This document shows, piece after piece, positions 1 to 10,690 of a stretch of DNA of 64,000 nucleotides (position 1 is the first letter of the stretch; every line of letters begins with the position of its first letter). A program made the position numbers and the translations under genes. Origin of the DNA: Forficula auricularia (lineage: Eukaryota; Arthropoda; Insecta; Dermaptera; Forficulidae); the NCBI GenBank assembly GCA_024734495.1, contig JALMQS010000427.1:54402-118401 (forward strand). Direction: 5' to 3'. Below the pieces are notes generated by a model. That model ran no database searches. It was not told the DNA's origin and saw nothing but the letters and a program-made list of their open reading frames with translations.

Positions 1-33
1 CATATTTTGATCTCCCTAAACGTTAGAATAATT

Positions 34-221
34 AGAAAATCATAAGATGGTGTCATCTATTAATTCCGTTGAAATGGAATATTTTAAATTATATGTCAGA
101 GGGTTGTTTTTCACCCCCTCGGGAATCGAGACCCGAGTGCCAGTAACAGGCAATCCGGGCCACCTGGCTCAAATATTCCATTTCAACGGAATTAATAGAT
201 GACACCATCTTATGATTTTCT
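34..221. repeat. Foldback element with tRNA-like core, copy 1
   Basis: Arms 34-85 and 171-221 are near-perfect reverse complements of about 51 bp. Between them, on the minus strand, lies a tRNA-like segment with a B-box-like stretch (GGGTCTCGATTCCCGAG read in reverse) and the edge ATATGTCAGAG. The same arm and core recur at 447-657. It is probably a short non-autonomous element; the class is not certain. Confidence 0.7.
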
Positions 222-446
222 AGTAAATTTGAATCTATTACCATCGGCAAATTAATATCTTTCATATTAAATTAGAAAAGTCATTCCATTGCCCTTCGAA
301 TTTTGAATTTCTTCAAAATTCGAAACACTCAACCACCTTTATTTAAATTATATGGCATGGCTATATGTTTAAATTTAGAATCACTATATCGCGAAATTTT
401 ACAAATTAAGATAACAATCTTTGAGTAAAATATTTTACGCGTTTGC

Positions 447-657
447 ATATGTCAGAGTGGTTCGTATCCCGCAGGTGAGCCAGGTGGCCCGGATTGCTGT
501 TACTGGCACTCGGGTTCGATTCCCGAGGGGGTGAAAAACAACCCCTCTGACATATAATTAAAAATATTCCATTTCAACGGAATTAATAGATGACACCATC
601 TTATGATTTTCTAGTAAATTCGAATCTATTACCATCGGCAAATTAATATCTTTCATG
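447..657 (+). repeat. Foldback/tRNA-like element, copy 2
   Basis: The segment starts ATATGTCAGAG and ends CTCTGACATAT around 447-554, giving short inverted ends. Inside is an intact Pol III B-box, GGTTCGATTCC at about 513-523, in tRNA-like sequence. From 561 to 657 it repeats, in direct orientation, the arm and flank seen at 171-267. It reads as the same family as copy 1 in opposite orientation. Confidence 0.65.
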
Positions 658-1451
658 TTAGAATAATTAATAAACGTTTTATAATTGATTTTTTATAAAG
701 AAAACTTATTCATTTAATAGAATAAAAAAATAATCAAAAATATATTTTATATAAGCAAGGTCTGAAAAAATAACATATTGTATCAATTATTAACAACGTG
801 GCTGAAAAACTGAATCAAAACAAAACAATTGGTTGTTCAAATAATCAATAATTAAATCCCGAGGGAAGCTCAGTCTTCCAGGTACTTATTATTATATCTA
901 TATTGTATTTAATATTTAATATTGCAACACCTAGCTGCTAAGTGGATCGCTATTTGCCACTTGGCTTAGTTATTTTTTTCGCCCGTTCCCTAAGCAATTT
1001 CTTTTCGATTTTTGCACTGGCATTTCGTTTTTTCCTTTATTTTTATTTTATTCGCTCCACTTAAGAGTAAAAACGTCTTTCTTTCTTTCTTTCTTCACTT
1101 GCAACATTTCTTGAAACGAAACGAATTTAATAATAATATTAATATTAAAACAGCCAGGCAAGCAAGCAAGTAGGCAACCAGCCGACTAACCAGCTTGACA
1201 AGCCAACCAAATTTTAACGATAAAATAAATACAGGAGCAAGCAAGGCAAACTCGTTAAGATTTTTGTATTTTTCACAAAAATCTTCTCTTTATTATTACA
1301 AGAACAAATAATAAGTATTATGGTAAACGACTTTCACTTTTCTCGCTTTTTAAATAAACCAGGATTAAATTTAAAAATAATATTCTTGATAATGAATCAA
1401 AATATCTGTTTAATTAAAAATATTATTTTATCTGTTATTTGAAATGGGTTC
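658..1451. other. AT-rich gap with TTTC microsatellite
   Basis: No coding signal. It holds a short TTTC run at about 1077-1095 and CAAG/CCAG-rich simple sequence near 1150-1210. Nothing else is recognisable. Confidence 0.5.
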
Positions 1452-1867
1452 AAATACCCGATTGGATTTATAGCCCAAGAGCCCACGACTACCAGACCTT
1501 CGTTATTTTATAAAAGCTGAAAGTTTTTCTGTGCATGTCCCCTATACAGGTAAGAACGACCAGCGACTATAGAGTTTGGGTTGTGGTTACTTTGGCAGGT
1601 AACAGGTAATAAAGGTGTATAAAATAGTACTTTAAATTCGTTAAAGTATAAAGCTCAATTTTTTTATATTTTCTTCGGGATAAATTTAGAAATCTCGCCA
1701 TCCATTGCCGGACACTTATGACAGTTGCTACCCCCTGCCAGACACCCCTAAACTTTAATAAATTATAATTATACTTTCGTTATAATATAAAAGATAAATT
1801 TTATATATGTTACTTGGCGACCTATAAAAAAATGTTACTTCAATAGGCGGACAGTTTTAATGGTTTT

Positions 1868-2060
1868 TACATAGATTTTTGACATTTCTTATTATTGATA
1901 ACCAATGGTGAAGACATGGAGGAATCGTCTTAAAATCAAAAATAACCATCGATTCTTATCTAATACTAGAGGAATAACCTTATTGCATTCCATTTTTGTT
2001 GTTTTGACTATTAATGGCAACCTCTACTGAAAACGTGGAAGAATCGACTTAAAATCAAAA
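1868..2060 (+). repeat. Two 119-bp monomers inside the inverted repeat
   Basis: The anchor motif (CGTCTTAAAATC, CGACTTAAAATC) falls at 1926 and 2045, exactly 119 bp apart. These monomers match the most diverged right-hand units of the terminal array (anchors 63785 and 63904) almost base for base, including the variant CATTCCATTTTTG and the ending AAAACGTGGAAGAAT. Confidence 0.85.
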
Positions 2061-2349
2061 AGAAAGTTTAGGGGTGTCTGGCAGGGGGTAGCAACTGTCA
2101 TAAGTGTCCGGCAATGGATGACGAGATTTCTAAAGTTATCCCGAAGAAAATATAAAAAAATTGAGCTTTATACTTTAACGAATTTAAAGTACTATTTTAT
2201 ACACATTTATTACCTGTTACCTGCCAAAGTAACCACAACCCAAACTCTATAGTCGCTGGTCGTTCTTACCTGTATAGGGAACATGCACAGGAAAAACTTT
2301 CAGCTTTTATAAAATAACGAAGGTCTGGTCGTCGTGGGCTCTTGGTCTA

Positions 2350-2448
2350 TTAGGTAAATTCGCTTTGACGTCTGACGAAGGTAATTGTAAGGAGGGAGGT
2401 TTGTTGAAAGTAACTTGCTTTCTATTATAACATAGCGAATTTACCTAA
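2350..2448. mobile_element. 99-bp MITE with 15-bp inverted ends
   Basis: The ends are TTAGGTAAATTCGCT and its exact complement AGCGAATTTACCTAA. The element splits the right arm of the surrounding inverted repeat: TCTA and ATACAATCGGG on either side rejoin to match the uninterrupted left arm. A target duplication cannot be fixed with certainty. Confidence 0.75.
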
Positions 2449-2469
2449 ATACAATCGGGTTGTAGAACT

Positions 2470-2981
2470 CTTGGGGCCGGTTGTATGTCGCAAAGTAAAT
2501 GCTTTTTACAAGTAACAAAGGTTAGATAGTAAATGGAGGGACTGGGGTGGCCAATCAGGTGACATGCACTTTCATTGCCTGTCATCCGATTGGCCATCCC
2601 AGTGCCTCCATTTACCATCTATCGTTAGTTAGTGGTAAAAATCATTTACTTTGCGACATACAACCGGCCCTTAGACCATGAAATATATAGACACGCCCTC
2701 TGCTACTCTCCACACAGAGTGAAGTGAGGCCAACATCGCCTACAGATGACGTCACGTTCTTGCATAAATATTTTGGCAATATTAATTTAATATTAATTTG
2801 CGATTATTGGAATCAAAATAAATAATCTAAACTACAATAAATTTATCTCAATGTATAATAATTCCTATAGTGGCCATGCTATTTCTGGGTGTTCCTACCT
2901 ACAGATGATGTCACATTCTCTAGTTGATGTTGGCCTCACCAAATCGACACCAGGGTGTGTCTATATATTTCATGGTCTAAG
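2470..2981. mobile_element. MITE with 30-bp TIR and 8-bp target duplication
   Basis: The terminal inverted repeat begins CTTAGACCATGAAATATATA and ends with its complement. It is flanked by GTAGAACT at 2462-2469 and 2982-2989. A second MITE sits three bases inside its left end. Without that guest the element is about 312 bp. Inner inverted segments (AGGCCAACATC and GATGTTGGCCT) extend the palindrome. An 8-bp duplication fits hAT-like or P-like transposases; the family is not assigned. Confidence 0.8.
2474..2670. mobile_element. PIF/Harbinger-like MITE nested in another MITE
   Basis: The inverted ends are GGGCCGGTTGTATGTCGCAA and its complement, followed by a second inverted block (ACTGGGRTGGCCAATC). 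It is flanked by TTG (2471-2473) and TTA (2671-2673), which fits the 3-bp TTA-type duplication of PIF/Harbinger elements with one later change. A half copy of the same family lies at 38476-38573. It has no coding capacity. Confidence 0.75.
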
Positions 2982-3016
2982 GTAGAACTCATATGAAATA
3001 ACAGATAAAATAATGT

Positions 3017-3050
3017 CTGATGATGAAGACAAACCTTCGGAACTATAGTC
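3017..3050 (+). ncRNA. Decayed hammerhead-like core
   Basis: CTGATGA is followed by a GAAG/CTTC hairpin, then GGAAC where a hammerhead has GAAAC, then TATA and GTC. The layout matches the cores at 11823 and 29160. The A-to-G change in the GAAA box and the absence of a clear stem I make it probably inactive. Confidence 0.45.
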
Positions 3051-3370
3051 TCTAACAAATAAATTATAACACCCACACATGAAGACGAGTGGGAGGAGAA
3101 GACAAGGACAAGCGAGCACCATAATAGATTCACACGTCAAGCAATAGAGAGACTGTTTAAAACGCTCAAGTCAAATACAATTGTTAATACTCAAGTTAAT
3201 TATTATATATTATAAAACTAAGTAAAGGACCTGAAATTTCGAGTTTCACATTACAGGTAATTAATATATAACTTATTGTAAACAACTGTACATATTAATA
3301 AACAATTCACATTTCAGTGGAACACGATTTTTATCTGCCTCGCACCCATCCCACCTATACATATATATCA

Positions 3371-3510
3371 GTGGCGAGCCGTGACTTTTCAATTAGGCAA
3401 AGATGTCCAAAAAAATAACCCTCATTTTTTTAAATTTTATTTTATTCTTCGCTTTTTTTTCTTTCAAATTTCATCTAATACTTTTAGCCTCCATAGAATT
3501 TTTCGATTAA
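3371..3510 (+). repeat. Interspersed repeat, copy 1
   Basis: It shares an ordered series of segments with 9119-9270: GTGACTTTTCA, TGTCCAAAAAA, then a T-rich run and TCTTCGCTTTT followed by CAAATTTCATC. The family is unknown and no ends are visible. Confidence 0.55.
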
Positions 3511-4975
3511 TTTTCATTTAATATTAGATTTTTTTATGATACGGTATGAAACTACTCTAAATGTTTTGAAATTTTAGAAATGCGCCGAATCAACAGCTTC
3601 TCTTATAAAAAATCATAAAACGTTTATTTAAAATCCAATTGATTCGGGAGAATACCTCCCTTTATCAATTGCATGTTAAAAATTAAAAAAAAAACTTGTT
3701 ATAAGAAATAAATATAAAGCAAATAAATATTCTTAAAATAGACAATGATTGTCTTGAAGATGAAATTTTATCGAATAAAAAAAAAAATGTAAATACGTAT
3801 TTATGGCAATTTTTTTTTGTACTTTAATAATTAACATATCCACAGTAGAGGTATCTCTCGAAAAACTCAAAATAGATTAACAATAGAATGGTTTGAATAA
3901 CCCGTTAAAGGCATATTTAGAAAGAAAGCCAATCATTAAGAGACTAGCTTATGTTAAGTAGAGAGGGCAGATTTTGACTTCTTGCTGACCATTCAGAGAG
4001 AGTTTAGAGTTCAGAGAGAAGAGAGTAATAAAACGTGTTAAAAGAAAACATTAATATATTATTAATATAAATTGATTGATTAATAATATTAATATATATA
4101 AATATATGATTAATATATTTTTAATGATATTATAGCGTAGAATCGCTACATTTTACAATTTTCTCGATGTACGCCTAGGAGGTAGGCAAAGCAGCCATCA
4201 TATAGAATTCACTTGAATTTTCTTTTTCTTTTGATCTATATGTTTTAATAATGACTGAATTACAAAGGTAGAGGTAGGATTTCACAAAATAATGTTTACT
4301 TATTTCATTGTTATCGATGGTTTTATTCTTTATTTCAATTTAACTACGTATAACAAAATATAGTAGCGGAATAGAGCGTAATTCTTAAAATTTCAAATGA
4401 GATTAGCCACCTCAAAGGGTTGTCCGATCGATCTCAAATTTTGTATGATATATTATCTTACCCAACCTCATAATTTGAGCGGGTGTCCTGAAAACTTTTC
4501 CGAAAAGAAAAAATTCTCCAGGTATAGCTAAGGAACACCCTAAGGTACATGTTGCTAAATTAAAATCGCTTCGAAATTCATCCAGTAGAGTGGATTTGGA
4601 ATAAAAGAGGGTTTCGCGTTCCCTCGTTTTCTTTCTTGGTTCTACACACCTTTACTTTTACTCAGACACGTAATAAGATTGAAAAGAAAGAAAAAAGGAA
4701 AGAAAAAAAAACACGGAACCCCAGCCGGGAGGAATTAGATGCGAAGGAGTTTTTCCAAGTCGGATGTCACTTCGTTTGCAAAGTTAAAGATTCTCTTTCT
4801 GTGTGTGCGTGTGTGTCTCAGCAACCAAACGCCCCCACAAACGTAACTTGTTAAGAAAAGAGAGTGCGGTTCCTCCGGCTGGAAATGAAATCAAAGATGC
4901 TGCTGGATGCCAACCAAATACGCAGATGACGACGAGAGAAAGAGAGATAATCGAAAATGGATTATTAGAGGCAGA

Positions 4976-4995
4976 AAAAGAGAGAGAGAGAGAGT
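4976..4995 (+). repeat. GA microsatellite
   Basis: A short (GA)n run lies in a purine-rich stretch that is open in two frames by composition alone. Confidence 0.8.
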
Positions 4996-5139
4996 AGGAA
5001 TTTAATAAAGTTGATGGCAGGGTCTCTGCTCTGTTTGCCCACCCCCGCACCGCACTTGGGAATATTGAACCAGAGGAATATGCACACGCTTAGGGGGATC
5101 TCTGCTGCTATTTTTATTCCATTAATGTCAGTCAGATAC

Positions 5140-5407
5140 CAGGCTAATTCAATTCTTATTCTTTCTAATCGAATATAGGCGTAACGAACCTTACACGTTT
5201 TCCTTATATAAAGTCAAGCATTACTATAAACAACTAGAAATATCCCCCTTTAACAGAATATACTCTTATTACTTGATACTTTTAAAGTGTTCATTGTCAT
5301 AATAAAAGCACGGCTCTAGAATTGAATTAATTCGATTTAACCTACAGTATCTACCTAGCGGACCGAGCGTTGCTCCATAATTTGTATGCTTTCGTTAATA
5401 TCGATCT
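5140..5407 (+). repeat. Interspersed repeat Q, intact copy
   Basis: About 270 bp running from CAGGCTAATTCAATT to GCTTTCGTTAATATCGAT. The same segments occur in the same order at 7073-8430, but split there by two insertions. It is useful as the empty-site reference for those insertions. Class unknown. Confidence 0.7.
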
Positions 5408-5426
5408 CAACTAAAACATTCTGTGA

Positions 5427-5990
5427 AAAACTTAAATGCATCAAATAAAATAATAATAACTTAAAAATAAAATAAAATACACTAAAAGGTATAAAATAAT
5501 TATCTTATTTAGTTAAAACTAAACGACGAAATATTAACATGAAATTACTTTTTGAAGTCGGTGCCAAAAAAACTATACCTATAAGCGAGCGTACCCACCA
5601 AACCTACTAAGTAAGATCCGTCGAGTGCTATTCTTAAAATATATATGTTTGGCACTGACTTCAAAAAGTAATTTCATGTTAATATTTCGTAGTTTAATTG
5701 TAACTAAATAAGATAATTATTTTATACATTTTAGTGGATTTTATTAAATTTTTAAGTTATTATTATTTTATTTATTGCATTTAAGTTTTTTGAAGTCGGT
5801 TTTATTTTTTTTTTATAAAAATTATTTTATTTTTCTCATTTTAGTGATGTTATTAATAGTGACTTAATATAATACCTTGCATGCATCTCGTAAGAGAAAG
5901 CGTCGGGCGAATGAATCAGAAAATGATAATAAAATTAAATTCATAAATTTAGAAATTCTCTGGAAACGTTTGCGGGTTTTGATATGAGGT
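5427..5990. repeat. Foldback element with GAAGTCGGT ends, copy 1
   Basis: Arms 5427-5565 and 5651-5793 are reverse complements of about 140 bp, with TTTTTGAAGTCGGTGCC facing the loop and TTTTTTGAAGTCGGTTTTAT at the outer right end. The 3' extension (5794-5990, including AGAGAAAGCGTCGGGCGAAT) is shared with 58.2-58.5 kb. Related copies are at 53868-54365 and 58160-58510. It is a non-autonomous DNA element; family not assigned. Confidence 0.7.
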
Positions 5991-6052
5991 AACATAGACA
6001 CAAAAAAAAATTCAGTCGAATAGAGAACCTTTCTCCTTTTTTGAAGTCGGTT

Positions 6053-6527
6053 AAAAAACAGGCCAAGTTCGAAAAAGTAATGGATTCTAGTGTGTAGCCA
6101 AGTAAAATTATCCAAGAATAATTAAGTTGAGAGATCTATTATTTCTCTCAACTTAATTATTCTTAAGAGGCGACTGTGGGTCAGTGGATAGAGTGTCGGG
6201 TTGCTGACTCGAAGTATGCTGGTTCGAGACTGAGTCTCGGCAGATCAGATATTTGCAGTCACCTCCTCTTGGAAAGCAATGGCAACCTACCAAGAGTATA
6301 ATTGCATAGTAACCTCTCCAAACTAGCCGTTCGGAACCGGCGTTAAAAAGTAGGTCCCGTATATCTGTGTAAAAACAGCTAAACTCACTCAACACAGGTA
6401 TATATGTGAAGAGGAGCCGAAACGTCAGGAGACCTGATATAGCCCTTAAAAGAATAATTATTCTTAGGAATTTAACTTGGTTACACTCTAGAATCCACTA
6501 CTTTTTCGAACTTGGCCTGTTTTTTCA
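6053..6527. mobile_element. MITE with about 65-bp arms, split by a SINE
   Basis: Left arm 6053-6120 and right arm 6450-6527 are inverted copies that begin AAAAAACAGGCCAAGTTCGA. Between them lie a perfect 21-bp hairpin (6114-6134 with 6144-6164) and a tRNA-derived SINE. Confidence 0.75.
6166..6455 (+). mobile_element. tRNA-derived SINE, family C, copy 1
   Basis: The head resembles a tRNA, with an A-box-like TGGGTCAGTGG near 6178 and a B-box GGTTCGAGACT near 6221. About 200 bp of body follows, shared with 28784-29074. An 11-bp duplication, AATTATTCTTA, flanks it at 6155-6165 and 6456-6466. It is non-coding and relies on another element for movement. Confidence 0.8.
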
Positions 6528-6539
6528 CAGAATGTTTTG

Positions 6540-6835
6540 TTTGGGATTTCTCTTCTTTTTGTAAGCTATGAGGAAGCCTGTTGGTCCAAAAAGCTAGAAT
6601 TTTCATTTTTCAGCCACCCTCTATTTTGAGTAGTTAGTTTTTGAATTTTTGGCCTTCAGGGAGCCCACAGAATATGTATACAAAATTTGGTTTAGTTTGG
6701 TCCAACGGGCTAGAATTTTCATGTTTGACCCTCCCCGCCATTTTGAAGGAGTTGAAAGATAGAAAGTTTGGATTTTTGGAATTTTTCCTGTTTGTATCCC
6801 GAACTCTACTAGCAGGCGAAATTTCATGATGCTGG
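6540..6835 (+). repeat. Minisatellite fragment (about 116-bp unit)
   Basis: About one and a half units of the repeat seen as arrays at 13486-13790 and 48363-48860. Hallmarks are CTAGAATTTTCATTTTT, GGCCTTCAGGGAGCCCACAG and ATGTATACAAAATTTGGTTT. The short ORFs on both strands here are products of this repeat. Confidence 0.65.
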
Positions 6836-7244
6836 AATCATTGAAAGTACCCTAGAGGTTTTGATGACCTGTTAGTGAGTGAGTGCCAAAATTAAGCTAT
6901 TTTCTCAGGTCCATATATCAGAATCTATTTAAGCTATATTATTGAAATTTGGTACTCTCCTCAAGATGGATGACATAATTACAAATGCATAATTTCAGCT
7001 CTGTATCTCAAATGGATTCCGAGCTGCAGGGGGGTCGAAATGGTTCGTGTAAATAGCGTACAGCGTGTACGGCCAAGCTAATTCAATTTGTATTCTTTCT
7101 AATCGAATATAGGCGTAACGAACCTTGCACGTTTTCCTATATACCTACTCTCAACTATTACTATAAACAACTAGAAGTATCCCCCTTTAACAGAATTCAC
7201 TCTTATAACTTGATACTTTGTTGTCACTTATAATTACACGAGAG

Positions 7245-7435
7245 CTTTTTTTTTGCCGAAGTAAACTTGACATTTTAATGAGAATTTTGTTGCCTGGCAA
7301 CTAAACGAAAAAAACTACCTGTGAAAAAATTACGAGTCCGTAGGACGAGTAATTTTTTCTGGTAGTTTTTTGAGTTAAATTGCCCAAAGGCAACAAAACT
7401 CGAATTATAAAATATCAAGTTTACTTCGACCCAAA
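7245..7435. repeat. 190-bp foldback inside repeat Q
   Basis: The arms share GTAAACTTGAYATTTT and TTTTGTTGCC in inverted orientation (about 7259-7293 and 7392-7427). The centre is a near-palindrome around GAGTCCGTAGGACGAGT. No coding signal. Confidence 0.6.
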
Positions 7436-8007
7436 AAAAATCTTGAGTGTAATTCGGTAAGACAATTTAATGAATCAATACGTAAATCACAAAATTAACA
7501 AAATTAAGACATAAATTAGTTTATTTAATTTAGAGGAAAAGTACAATTGTTAAAAATACAATTCTTATAAACAACTTGATAAAAAAATAAATAGGAAAAT
7601 AAAAATAAAAAATAATCGTATAGGATCTGAAATAAAAACATAAAATTAAATAAGATTTGTTTCCAAGCTATATAAAAAAAAGCCACTTGAACCACTTTAT
7701 TTGTAAACACACCTGTTTTGTTATGATTTAGACACCTGTTAATTAAAAACAAACAAAAAATTTCTAATTTTAATATAATATAATTATATTTGCTTTAACC
7801 TATTAGTGGGTTTTAAAATTAAAAAACCAATTAATAAATAAAACATAATTGAAATAATAAAGCTAGGTTCAGTTTTGTCGCTGGAAAAGTTAGGTTAAAC
7901 TTTTTTCGCTGTCATAGTGACAAAAACACCGTTGCTTATGGGACTTTTAGTGTATGAATTTAATTGTCATAACAAAAGCACAGCTATAGAATTGAATTAT
8001 TTTAATT

Positions 8008-8334
8008 TATAAATTGTGATGTTTTTTGAGGCTCTTGAAACCTTGAAAACAGATGTAATGTCTTCGTTAGGAAAAACGAAACTCACTCTGAGTTCTTTTC
8101 TTCTTTAATCTTAAGAATGACATGTAATTAGTAATTTACTGTAATTAAGATTATGTTTTCCTTGTAGACTGATGATGGTGTGAGAATATCCAGCCGAAAC
8201 GTCTCATAAGTTTTTCATGAAAATAAATTTGTTAGAATATAAAGAAATTTTATTTCCTTTTTCCTAACGAAGACATTACATCTGTTTTCAAGGTTTCAAG
8301 AGCCTCAAAAAACTTCACAATTTATAATTTTAAA
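8008..8334. repeat. Foldback with about 70-bp arms and a hammerhead-like core
   Basis: Arms 8008-8076 and 8258-8334 are near-identical inverted copies (TTTTTTGAGGCTCTTGAAAC and its complement). The loop contains CTGATGA and GAAACGTC in hammerhead order. It sits inside repeat Q. Confidence 0.75.
8169..8203 (+). ncRNA. Hammerhead-like core in foldback loop
   Basis: CTGATGA (8169-8175), an imperfect TGG/CCA hairpin, then CGAAAC and GTC. Stem I would be only GA:TC. No loop separates GAAAC from GTC, so stem III cannot close normally. It is probably a decayed relative. Confidence 0.4.
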
Positions 8335-8536
8335 ACATTATAGTACCATATCTATTTTAATTTAATCTACAGTACTTACATGGCGGACCGAGCGTTGCTC
8401 CATAATTTTTATGCTTTCGTTAAAATCGATATAATTAATCATTAATATTAAATTGTAACTTTAACATCTGTAATTAGCATCCAATTAATGCCCTAAGAAC
8501 CACTAACTCGCCGTTATTCTGGTTGCGCAGTTTCCA

Positions 8537-8571
8537 CTGATGAAGAGGTGCCGTAGTACTCTCGAAATATC
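8537..8571 (+). ncRNA. Hammerhead-like core, weak
   Basis: CTGATGA is followed by an AGAG/CTCT hairpin with a long loop, then GAAATATC. The order of conserved boxes is right, but stem III is barely possible. It lies between repeat Q and another foldback. Confidence 0.3.
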
Positions 8572-8844
8572 TGGATTAACCATTTTAACTAATAAAAAAA
8601 TACTAGAAAGTAGCAATTGAATTTTATTCATCTTCCTTTACTAATTATTAATATTACTTTTTATACATAAAAACGCTTGAAAATATATAAAACAGACTTC
8701 TTCTACAAATGAGATTGAACTAAAAATCCGAGGTGAGAGATTGTAAAATCTACAATAATTATTGTTTATGAATATTCTATTTGTTATTAATTGTGTAAAA
8801 GAAGCCCTCCTCCCCCAATTTTGGCCTCTGAAATAATAATAACT

Positions 8845-9034
8845 TTTAAGGAGTTCGGTGTTGGTTCTAGGTGAAACATTTTAATATAATAATAAAAACT
8901 TGAGAAAAGTTTTCTTAGACTTCTGATGATGGGCTAACCCCCGAAATATATCGAATTCAAAACTCAATTTTGTTTTATTTCTTTTTGTGAAACCTACCTC
9001 GTATCTTACTCAAGTTTTATTATTATATTAAATA
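8845..9034. repeat. Foldback with central hammerhead-like core
   Basis: Inverted arms: TTAATATAATAATAAAAACT near 8880-8904 and its complement at 9010-9034. The centre (8923-8952) reads CTGATGA, GGG-CTAA-CCC hairpin, CGAAA, TATATC. The outer segment TTCGGTGTTGGTTCTAGGTG resembles, inverted, the right flank at 34905-34950. Same family as 34.8 and 36.8 kb. Confidence 0.6.
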
Positions 9035-9118
9035 ATAATGACCATTTTTTATTGTAGGACCGTTGTATAGTAAATTTCATTTTTCTTGATTGTTTTAGTT
9101 TGAAAATCTTATTATTTT

Positions 9119-9270
9119 AGACTGGCCGTTAGTGACTTTTCAGCCAGGGGATACTGTCCAAAAAAGTACCCTTTATTTTTTGAAATTTTATTTTAATCTT
9201 CGCTTTTCTTTGCAAATTTCATCGAATACGGCATCATTTTCGTTTTTTTTTCAAATTTAACTTTAGATTT
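9119..9270 (+). repeat. Interspersed repeat, copy 2
   Basis: Second copy of the repeat at 3371-3510, with the same order of short conserved blocks. Confidence 0.55.
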
Positions 9271-10249
9271 TTAAAAAATATTTTTTTGCTTTATGAAATT
9301 AAATAATCTTGTGACTTAAACTCCGCAGTTCCTGAGATGGAAATGGACCATCTTCCACAATGAATCAGCCTGTCCTATATAAGAAAATCTTAAATTTCTC
9401 GTAATTCTACAAGCTATGACTTGTCTATTTAGCACTCTTAGTTAATTCCGATCTTATATTGAGAGTTCTTAGAAATGGTTTAGTCCAGAAATTCTCGAAT
9501 CCTCTTTATTTATTCCTTTTTGGATTATTTCTATTTTAATAGTTCCCCAGCAAGAACAATTGTTATTCGACTAAAACTTGTCAGGACTTGTCTTTGACAT
9601 GCTTGATATATATCTACCAGGAAGGGACTTCAAACCTTCTATGCGCGCCCTTTTGGGAGAAATAATTCATTTTAATTGCCCCTTGAAACTATGCAACAAT
9701 TTATATTTCATTTCGAGAACCAATATACCTACTTTTTAAAACAAAAAAATGTTTTTTATAGAAATATTTGAAATAACGGATAATAATTTGAAAATTTAAA
9801 GATCTTCCTGAAATTTTGAATTCGACCTTATATACATATTTATTTATACTTATATACATCTAATTTGGTTGCAGCATTCATGGACCGCACCTCACTGTTA
9901 TTTCAATTTTTAAAACCCTCCTCCCCCACCTTAATATTTGGTTCGATTTTAACCAAAATCTAATCAGCTCTTAATCTCAATATAAAGAATCTACATGTGA
10001 AATTTCGATTTGATATTCACTCTAGTTTTTGACGTACACAATTTTTTTTTTATAATGATACTGATACAAGATTTGGAATCATGTTACGTATATACGTATG
10101 TATGTATTTATCTGTGTATATATCTATCTATTAATGTGACTTTTGTTCTGTTAAATTCCGCAATCATTTCTCTATAAAAATAATTGTTTACCTACTCAAT
10201 TTAAATGAAATAATATAAATATAATAAAAATAAATACATTACATTATGT
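9271..10249. other. Gene-free AT-rich stretch
   Basis: No ORF or RNA gene recognised. About 9940-10030 carries a diverged piece of the CAGGGTATGG repeat family (ACCAAAATCTAATCAGCTCT, then TTGATATTCACTCTAG). Confidence 0.5.
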
Positions 10250-10690
10250 TAAATTGCCCAACCAAGTGGCAAGAAACCAACCCAAGGGCATTTTTGCGCT
10301 CCATCTTGAGCAGCGCCTCCAGCCCACACACGGCGTATTCAATTATACGCAAGGCATCGCGGAACGGGAACCAGGCTACCAATGGCCTGTACCATTCCTA
10401 AATACTCTTAATCAATCCACCACACACCACAATATCCAAACCTTCCCCTTTGTTAATTACTAAATAAATTATATATTATATATTGAATTGTTTTACCTTT
10501 TTATTTCTTACTCTTTTGAAGAAAACTACCCTTGTCTCCCCTCCACTTTTTCTTTACAGGATATCATATATGCATAACATTAATTAACTAGATGATCAAA
10601 CCAGCCCCTATCGAAACATTTCTATCAATATAAAGTTAGATAACAGCTGCCTTGAGGCCTTAGAACCCTCATAACAAAAAAGACGCGATA
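10250..10690 (+). repeat. Unclassified repeat U, copy 1, with coding-like end
   Basis: Shares about 350 bp with 61360-61810, including AATCAATCCACC, an AATAAATT polyadenylation-like stretch and the block GGATATCATATATGCATAAC. Upstream, both copies can be read to a similar C-terminal peptide (RNG..A.N.LY.S then LINPP.....KPS); copy 1 has a stop inside it. A 69-codon alternative frame (10254-10463) is also open. It may be the 3' end of an unrecognised transposon gene. Confidence 0.5.

Larger units (their letters stand above)
1452..2461. repeat. 1-kb long inverted repeat element
   Basis: Left arm 1452-1757 and right arm 2063-2461 are reverse complements at high identity over about 300 bp; the right arm is interrupted by a MITE at 2350-2448. 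The central 305 bp is not palindromic and contains two 119-bp monomers of the family that forms the array at 62.6-63.9 kb. No ORF is present. It is probably a non-autonomous foldback-type DNA transposon. Because the MITE is in one arm only, it arrived after the arms formed or was not copied between them. Confidence 0.8.
3051..5139. other. Gene-free stretch with repeats
   Basis: No supported coding exon. It contains an interspersed repeat (3371-3510), AT-rich DNA around 4040-4140, and GT/GA simple sequence at 4795-4995. The short ORFs at 4636-5050 derive from that low-complexity sequence. Confidence 0.5.
7073..8430 (+). repeat. Interspersed repeat Q, copy split by insertions
   Basis: Segments of repeat Q lie at 7073-7221, about 7960-8010 and 8340-8430. 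They are separated by a stretch of about 740 bp (7222-7960) that includes a foldback, and by the foldback at 8008-8334. Confidence 0.7.

Noticed and set aside
1452..2461. Pair of LTRs of an LTR retrotransposon
   Set aside because: The two copies are inverted, not direct, and the interior has no gag or pol.
4636..5050. Overlapping ORFs of 64-88 codons on both strands
   Set aside because: They result from GA/GT simple sequence and contradict each other in strand.
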